Virus record (IMG/VR): IMGVR_UViG_3300030098_000939
Coordinates: 1-37,121 of that record
Reading direction: 5' to 3' (one strand)
DNA: 37,121 nucleotides
Source: a virus
Positions 34,268-37,121 of this stretch are shown piece by piece; the first letter of the stretch is position 1; each line of letters opens with the position of its first letter. The position numbers and the translations under genes were made by a program. The notes beneath the pieces are model-generated. The model was not told the DNA's origin. It saw only the letters and a list, made by a program, of their open reading frames with translations, and made no database searches.

Positions 34268-34592
34268 AGTCATCTTCAATCCTCACAATGTCTTCTTCTA
34301 TACATTCATCACCTACTTGAACCTCGATAATGGTAAGACCGTCGTCTCCTGCCATAATACGATGATTCACCTTAGTGGGAATATAGAAGTATTTACCAGG
34401 ATAGGCTTTTAGAGTATCTTCGCCAAGTATAATCTTACCATACCCTTTGACACATACCCAATGCTCGCACCTCTTATAATGATACTGTAGAGATAACTTA
34501 CTATTAGGTTCAACAACTAATCTCTTTAACTTATAACCATCTTCTTGAAAATGATCTTCGTAAAAACCCCAAGGGCGGAAAAATCTATACAT
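34254..34592 (-). CDS. mannose-6-phosphate isomerase-type cupin
   Basis: The 112-residue protein is a single cupin domain like the C-terminal domain of bifunctional mannose-1-phosphate guanylyltransferase/isomerases. RPWGFYE starts the domain (6-12), then LVVEPNSKLSLQYHYKRCEH (25-44, metal ligands likely His38 and His44), WVCVKGYGKI (45-54), YIPTKVNHRI with His77, and IIEVQVGDECIEEDIVRIED (88-107). The family isomerises mannose- and fructose-6-phosphate or acts as a sugar-binding cupin. The guanylyltransferase half is absent, so a stand-alone sugar-phosphate role is likely. The start ATG lies in the loop of a predicted hairpin (34562-34616) and has no clear ribosome site. A sigma70 promoter lies upstream with a leader of about 150 bases. 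Confidence 0.88.
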   Translation of the reverse strand: MYRFFRPWGFYEDHFQEDGYKLKRLVVEPNSKLSLQYHYKRCEHWVCVKGYGKIILGEDTLKAYPGKYFYIPTKVNHRIMAGDDGLTIIEVQVGDECIEEDIVRIEDDYDRV

Positions 34593-34616
34593 GAAAAAAA
34601 TCTTGGCGGGGTTTTT
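34562..34616 (-). promoter_or_regulatory. hairpin enclosing the cupin start codon
   Basis: Plus-strand aaaaaccccaag (34562-34573) pairs with cttggcggggttttt (34602-34616) except for a 3-base ggc bulge, giving 12 base pairs. The 28-base loop contains the ATG at 34590-34592. In the RNA the stem ends GGGG followed by a U run about 10 codons into the cupin gene, so the fold resembles an attenuator or a start-codon trap. Confidence 0.45.
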
Positions 34617-34639
34617 TATATAGAAAAATTTTTTGAAAA

Positions 34640-34647
34640 AATTTATA
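34640..34647 (-). promoter_or_regulatory. candidate late promoter box before the cupin
   Basis: Minus-strand TATAAATT matches 7 of 8 positions of the T4 late box. It lies 48 bases upstream of the cupin ATG inside a very A/T-rich stretch (34624-34644 is itself an A/T inverted repeat), so chance occurrence is likely enough to keep confidence low. Confidence 0.25.
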
Positions 34648-34691
34648 TGCTAAAAGCAGACTTTTGTAGGTTAGCGTTAGGTACTTTTTTT

Positions 34692-34718
34692 ATAACGCAT
34701 CGGGACACGCCCCGTTAT
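34692..34718 (-). repeat. 5'-leader hairpin
   Basis: Outer arms ataacg (34692-34697) and cgttat (34713-34718) plus inner ggg (34702-34704) and ccc (34710-34712) form a 9-bp stem with a 4-base bulge and 5-base loop. It lies in the cupin leader, about 25 bases after the expected RNA start. The flanking run is A on the minus strand, so it is not a terminator. Confidence 0.4.
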
Positions 34719-34747
34719 CAACGAACGCCGAAATACTGTCCGTACTG

Positions 34748-34776
34748 ATTATAACATAAGACTGCCAATCTGTCAA
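34748..34776 (-). promoter_or_regulatory. consensus sigma70 promoter upstream of the cupin
   Basis: Minus strand: TTGACA at 34771-34776, exact 17-base spacer, TATAAT at 34748-34753, with an extended -10 (TGT before the box). Expected RNA start is near 34741. The core and downstream sequence (GCAGTCTTATG...TATAATCAGTACGGACAGT, in parts) is repeated in the promoter at 35040-35068. Confidence 0.85.
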
Positions 34777-34800
34777 TCTAAATGTTAAGAACTGTCCATA

Positions 34801-35013
34801 TCAGTTGTTGTTAATCAGGCCATAAGATTGCTCCCATAAAGTGTCAATGTCAACTGACAAATTCTCGACGGTAACTGATAGTTTCTCTTTGTCCTCATTT
34901 ATATCAAATAAGGCATGGTAATCTATCTGATTTGGATGAAAAGAATTCCCATCAATTTCAAAGTCTAAAGTAACACGAATATGCTGTAAATCATCAGCAG
35001 GGTTAGTGTACAT
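34801..35013 (-). CDS. 70-residue protein of unknown function
   Basis: Starts MYTNPADDLQHIRVTLDFEI and is acidic, with alternating strands (RVTLDFEIDG, KLSVTVENLSVDID) suggesting a small beta-rich fold. It ends LWEQSYGLINNN. The last residues QSYGLINNN recur as QSEGLINNN inside the 87-residue protein 490 bases upstream, and the DNA there is 23 of 26 identical, so the two share a duplicated piece. GAAGG lies 2 bases before the ATG. A sigma70-like promoter is 27 bases upstream and an exact late box is farther up. Confidence 0.65.
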   Translation of the reverse strand: MYTNPADDLQHIRVTLDFEIDGNSFHPNQIDYHALFDINEDKEKLSVTVENLSVDIDTLWEQSYGLINNN

Positions 35014-35039
35014 AACCTTCGAGTGATTGTCCTATACTA

Positions 35040-35068
35040 ATTATAACTTATAAGACTGCTAATTGCAA
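35040..35068 (-). promoter_or_regulatory. sigma70-like promoter before the 70-residue gene
   Basis: Minus strand: TTGCAA at 35063-35068 (4 of 6 to consensus), 17-base spacer, TATAAT at 35040-35045. RNA would start near 35033, about 20 bases before the ATG at 35013. The spacer GCAGTCTTAT and the region after the -10 (TAGTATAGGACAAT) resemble the promoter at 34748-34776. Confidence 0.6.
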
Positions 35069-35091
35069 CCCCTTATATGTTACAAACCGTG

Positions 35092-35135
35092 TAGCGAGTA
35101 CTTGACAAGAACTCTCTTCTATGTTATGCTCGCTA
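35092..35135 (+). promoter_or_regulatory. plus-strand promoter framed by a 7-bp inverted repeat
   Basis: TTGACA (35102-35107), 17-base spacer and TATGCT (35125-35130, 4 of 6) with an extended TGT form a forward promoter. tagcgag (35092-35098) and ctcgcta (35129-35135) are perfect reverse complements that bracket it, an arrangement like an operator. No ORF of sensible size follows on this strand. The transcript would run through the gap towards the hairpin at 35293-35322, so a small RNA is possible. Confidence 0.45.
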
Positions 35136-35166
35136 AGATCACTAAACCTCAGCACGATTAGCAGGG

Positions 35167-35174
35167 TATTTATA
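35167..35174 (-). promoter_or_regulatory. exact T4-type late promoter box
   Basis: Minus-strand TATAAATA matches the T4 late-promoter consensus at all 8 positions and lies in a gene-free gap. It faces the 70-residue, cupin, glycosyltransferase and structural genes. Expected start is near 35160. It is the only exact box I found between genes on the coding strand. Confidence 0.5.
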
Positions 35175-35256
35175 ACACTTTCTGAAGACAATATTCTACT
35201 AAGTATAAACAATCAATTTACATTTAATTAAACGTTTTTAACACATAATCCACTAG

Positions 35257-35286
35257 TTTTCCACAGAAAGTAATACTTTTTCCACA
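35257..35286 (+). repeat. paired TTTTCCACA sites (DnaA-box-like)
   Basis: TTTTCCACA occurs at 35257-35265 and 35278-35286 in the same orientation, 21 bases apart (two helix turns), each followed by GAAA. Both fit the relaxed DnaA box TTWTNCACA. The surrounding sequence is AT-rich and gene-free. They may be protein-binding sites; a replication role is speculation. Confidence 0.4.
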
Positions 35287-35292
35287 GAAATA

Positions 35293-35322
35293 CCCCCTGA
35301 GTTGTTGTTACTAACTAGGGGG
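35293..35322 (-). terminator. GC-capped hairpin at the end of the 87-residue gene
   Basis: CCCCCT (35293-35298) pairs with AGGGGG (35317-35322) and AGTT (35300-35303) with AACT (35313-35316), with a single bulged base and a 9-base loop. It overlaps the TAG stop at 35311-35313. The following minus-strand bases TATTTCT are only a weak U-run, so termination may be partial. Confidence 0.5.
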
Positions 35323-35574
35323 CAATTCATGCTTTCTAACTGTTATATTGTAGTCGTAATCCTTGAACAAATTCATTAACATTAGTGTGTTTAATTTGCC
35401 CCAAGAATCTATACAATATGTCTGGTAAAATCCATTCACTATGTTATCCTTACTCGTATAACAGAAAGTATAAATTAACCCATCCCAATCTTGTGTTGGA
35501 TTGTTGTTAATTAGGCCTTCAGATTGTCCGTCGAAAATATTCAGTTGAGTAAGGATTTGGTCTTGATTTGACAT
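35311..35574 (-). CDS. 87-residue protein of unknown function
   Basis: Starts MSNQDQILTQLNIFDGQSEG and has an aromatic-rich middle (TQDWDGLIYTFCYTSKDNIV, then GFYQTYCIDSWGKLNTL) and a charged tail ending in LPPS. It shares QS-x-GLINNN with the C-terminus of the 70-residue protein. Its start overlaps the end of the 122-residue gene by 56 bases, with GGAG 11 bases before the ATG. No family is recognised. Confidence 0.6.
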   Translation of the reverse strand: MSNQDQILTQLNIFDGQSEGLINNNPTQDWDGLIYTFCYTSKDNIVNGFYQTYCIDSWGKLNTLMLMNLFKDYDYNITVRKHELPPS

Positions 35575-35887
35575 ACTTTAGTTGACTCCAATTAGCATCG
35601 TTACATAACAATAATGTATGGATATATTTGTGCTTTAAAGTATTATGTTTCTGTCTAAATTTGTCTGAGGTTTTACATACTGGTTTTTCCCTAATTGATG
35701 TCTCTATTGTTAAGTATCTCGTGTGCGGTTTAAATCCTTTTTTATCCTCTAATTTCTCTCCTTTAAAATATACCCAACCCTCGTCAATTATGTCTGTGTT
35801 CGGTCTTTTCCAAATGACGTAATCGTTAACTTCTGGTTCATACATAGTGGCACAAATTACGTTAGGTTCATTATAATTTATTCTCAC
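35519..35887 (-). CDS. 122-residue conserved cyanophage-type protein
   Basis: Starts MRINYNEPNVICATMYEPEV, followed by NDYVIWKRPNTDIIDEGWVY and FKGEKLEDKKGFKPHTRYLT, then YIHTLLLCNDANWSQLKYVK. From memory, proteins with the same order (EPDV...VDEGWVYF...KGFKP...HTLLLC...W) are widespread in marine cyanophages without assigned function. The DEGWVYF segment suggests a small beta barrel. It begins 3 bases after the stop of the 61-residue gene, so they share a transcript. Confidence 0.75.
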   Translation of the reverse strand: MRINYNEPNVICATMYEPEVNDYVIWKRPNTDIIDEGWVYFKGEKLEDKKGFKPHTRYLTIETSIREKPVCKTSDKFRQKHNTLKHKYIHTLLLCNDANWSQLKYVKSRPNPYSTEYFRRTI

Positions 35888-35890
35888 AGA

Positions 35891-36076
35891 TTAGTCAAGT
35901 TCGTAGTCAGGATCTAATGGAAATTCCTCCATCTTAGATTCACTTAGTGCATGAATCATACACCAAACTTTCTCACCAGACAAGAGATTTTCATCACATA
36001 AGTATGAAACAGTATCCTCGATTGTCTCAAGGATGTTGATTGCTTCTTCTCTCAATTGTTGTGGGGTTGTTGACAT
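35891..36076 (-). CDS. 61-residue acidic helical protein
   Basis: Starts MSTTPQQLREEAINILETIE, then DTVSYLCDENLLSGEKVWCM and ends EFPLDPDYELD. It is mainly helical and acidic. From memory, proteins with the YLCDENLLSGEKVW motif occur in cyanomyoviruses beside the 122-residue family, which supports both calls. Function unknown. About 96 bases separate it from the zinc-ribbon gene; that gap holds a 6-bp GC-rich inverted repeat and a TATAAA sequence that could be a weak promoter. Confidence 0.7.
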   Translation of the reverse strand: MSTTPQQLREEAINILETIEDTVSYLCDENLLSGEKVWCMIHALSESKMEEFPLDPDYELD

Positions 36077-36111
36077 TTTGTTTGAAGGATTAGGGTGAAC
36101 ATTGTTTATAA

Positions 36112-36153
36112 CGAGGCCTGCGTATCTCGGAAAGAAAAAAATCGCTCGCCTCG
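36112..36153 (-). repeat. 6-bp GC-rich inverted repeat between two small genes
   Basis: cgaggc (36112-36117) and gcctcg (36148-36153) are reverse complements with a 30-base loop that contains an A7 run on the plus strand. On the minus strand it is followed by TTATAAAC. It could be a weak terminator for the zinc-ribbon gene or a leader structure of the 61-residue gene. Confidence 0.3.
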
Positions 36154-36172
36154 GAATATTACGGAGTGATTG

Positions 36173-36343
36173 TTATACTTTAACTAAGAAATCTTCTTTG
36201 TTAATGTATTCTCTACAACCTAAACATCCTGCGGCACTCCACGCAAAATGATAAACTGTTGCAGTATGATTACACTTAGGGCATGTAATCTCCTTACCGT
36301 TTCTACCTGCTCTGGTGTAACGATTAACGTTCTTAAGTTTCAT
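36173..36343 (-). CDS. 56-residue zinc-ribbon protein
   Basis: ATG at 36343, TAA at 36173-36175. It starts MKLKNVNRYTRAGRNGKEIT. The Cys pairs are CPKC (21-24) and CLGC (40-43), the spacing of a small zinc ribbon, and the rest is HTATVYHFAWSAAG and REYINKEDFLVKV. From memory, near-identical architecture (KNINRYTR...GKEITCPKC...YHF.W) is very common in marine cyanophages; it may bind nucleic acid or a protein partner, but no function is known to me. It overlaps the preceding gene by 4 bases (ATGA). Confidence 0.85.
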   Translation of the reverse strand: MKLKNVNRYTRAGRNGKEITCPKCNHTATVYHFAWSAAGCLGCREYINKEDFLVKV

Positions 36344-36696
36344 TTAGTCCTCCCAAAAAACATATGTGGATGTAAATTACCGTACGAAGATGATGGGTAA
36401 TTGTTGAATGTAAATATCCTGATTATGTCGTCGTGAATATTACTTTGTCGCATGATTTGTATTACTAACCCTTCGTCTTTTGATTCTTCTATTGATTCTA
36501 ATACGTCGCCTAATATCATATAGTCTAGACGATTACGTACCCAAACAAATAACGAAGCATTGATAGATATTGAAAGATCTTTACATCTATTGCCTACAAT
36601 CCATGCTGCAAAGTTATCTTTTATACTCTCAAATTGTGATGCCTTAAGTTTAACACCTTGGGGTTGATTCCAATTTGGTTTCATATTAAATTCCAT
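36340..36696 (-). CDS. 118-residue protein of unknown function
   Basis: I choose ATG at 36696 (MEFNMKPNWNQPQGVKLKAS) over a GTG at 36711, because the ATG comes one base after the previous gene's TAA and has GGGGA 8 bases upstream. The product continues QFESIKDNFAAWIVGNRCKD and includes LFVWVRNRLDYMILGDVLES. It is mixed alpha/beta with a Phe/Pro/His-rich tail (LHPHMFFGRTK). No family is recognised. Its TGA overlaps the zinc-ribbon ATG. Confidence 0.7.
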   Translation of the reverse strand: MEFNMKPNWNQPQGVKLKASQFESIKDNFAAWIVGNRCKDLSISINASLFVWVRNRLDYMILGDVLESIEESKDEGLVIQIMRQSNIHDDIIRIFTFNNYPSSSYGNLHPHMFFGRTK

Positions 36697-36697
36697 A

Positions 36698-36838
36698 TTA
36701 ATTGTCCCCACTAGTTAACAACGAATCAATGTAACTTTGCTCGAATAGTTCACAACCTACATTGAAATCGTCATGGTCAGTGTTACCTATCCAAACTTGT
36801 AACACCTCGTCGTATACATTTTGTGATAAAGATTGCAT
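36698..36838 (-). CDS. 46-residue acidic protein
   Basis: ATG at 36838, TAA at 36698-36700. It starts MQSLSQNVYDEVLQVWIGNT, then DHDDFNVGCELFEQSYIDSL, and ends LTSGDN. It is acidic with an amphipathic pattern. It is the first gene after the terminator at 36862-36890 and leads directly into the 118-residue gene with a 1-base gap. No strong ribosome site or promoter was found in the 24 bases between terminator and ATG, so its promoter may lie within or before the terminator. Function unknown. Confidence 0.6.
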   Translation of the reverse strand: MQSLSQNVYDEVLQVWIGNTDHDDFNVGCELFEQSYIDSLLTSGDN

Positions 36839-36861
36839 GGTAAAAGAATAATAAAGGACAG

Positions 36862-36890
36862 AAAAAAGAGGGGCAATGTTATGCCACCTC
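36862..36890 (-). terminator. intrinsic terminator
   Basis: On the minus strand GAGG-(T)-GGCA pairs with TGCC-CCTC around loop TAACAT: an 8-bp stem with one bulged base, followed by TTTTTT (36862-36867). This is a standard rho-independent structure. It begins inside the last codons of the gene at the window edge and separates that gene from the small-gene group. Confidence 0.85.
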
Positions 36891-37121
36891 CAGGAAATTA
36901 GAGTCGATAAGTATCATTCCATCGATGAAATCTTGTGTCTGACGATTGAATGAAACGTACCAATTCCAGTTCTTTTGAAATACTGAACAACCGTATTTTA
37001 CCTCACTAAGTATAGCATTTAAGCGTGACTTAGTAGTGACAGTCTGCCATCCGCAACTTGATACCTTTACAGCATTTGTAGAGTGGTCTACGGTTGCGAT
37101 GTTGTGACCATGTAGAAAAAC
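36879..37121 (-). CDS. conserved small phage protein, 5' end cut by window edge
   Basis: Eighty codons plus a TAA at 36879-36881 are visible, reading in from the window edge. The visible part begins VFLHGHNIATVDHSTNAVKV, then SSCGWQTVTTKSRLNAILSE, VFQKNWNWYVSFNRQTQDFI and DGMILIDSNFLEVA. From memory, the TTKSRLNAIL...VFQK..EWFV...F..GM order marks a common cyanophage protein family of unknown function. The protein is likely complete at about 90 residues, so only a few N-terminal residues should be missing. Confidence 0.75.
   Translation of the reverse strand, partial: VFLHGHNIATVDHSTNAVKVSSCGWQTVTTKSRLNAILSEVKYGCSVFQKNWNWYVSFNRQTQDFIDGMILIDSNFLEVA

Noticed and set aside
35121-35231. 36-codon plus-strand ORF after the forward promoter
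   Set aside because: Its ATG overlaps the -10 box, so it would not be on the transcript; composition is not protein-like.

Overview
The window is a late structural block plus an adjacent accessory block of a T4-like tailed phage (myovirus). Every gene I can support is on the minus strand, so transcription runs from position 37121 towards 1. The gene order 25-6-7-8-(giant)-13-14-15-16 follows the T4 tail and neck cluster. Several small proteins (56-residue zinc ribbon, 46-residue basic protein, the 122-, 66- and 61-residue proteins) resemble families I remember from marine cyanophages. The marine-type beta-rich tail repeats fit too. The host is most likely a marine picocyanobacterium, but a related marine host such as SAR11 cannot be excluded from this sequence. 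Composition is visibly AT-rich. No tRNA, rRNA, insertion sequence or CRISPR array was seen.

Region 1-3521 (downstream end of the cluster): an open-ended Cys/Gly/Asn-rich protein cut by the window edge, a 42-residue coiled-coil protein, a small one-TM protein, a two-TM holin-like protein, and a 576-residue coiled-coil fibre-like protein. Region 3526-8097: terminase small subunit gp16, tail completion gp15, a small protein, neck proteins gp14 and gp13, and two small proteins. Region 8094-32064: baseplate block with a 2555-residue DUF4815-type protein, gp8, a 4074-residue gp7-like giant carrying a YHYH-type domain, gp6 and gp25. The T4 genes 9, 10, 11, 12 and wac are not recognisable here. The 2555-residue protein sits in their place.

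Region 32085-37121 (upstream end): small genes plus three enzymes, an FkbM-type methyltransferase, a GT-A-like glycosyltransferase and a mannose-6-phosphate isomerase-type cupin. This block has the recognisable promoters: two host-type sigma70 promoters with consensus -35 and -10 boxes (before the cupin and before the glycosyltransferase), a third related one, an exact T4 late-promoter box TATAAATA, and an intrinsic terminator at 36862-36890. The gap 35014-35310 has no gene but is dense in signals, including a plus-strand promoter that could make a small RNA.

The genes work together as follows. gp25, gp6, gp7-like and gp8 form baseplate wedges. The DUF4815 giant is probably an outer baseplate or fibre-attachment protein. 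gp13, gp14 and gp15 close the neck and tail top, and gp16 acts in DNA packaging. The sugar and methyl enzymes look like an accessory modification set under host-type promoters. The most striking feature is that two short beta-rich repeat modules have been inserted over and over into otherwise recognisable T4-type proteins (gp7, gp8, gp14, gp15 and the DUF4815 protein), expanding them greatly.
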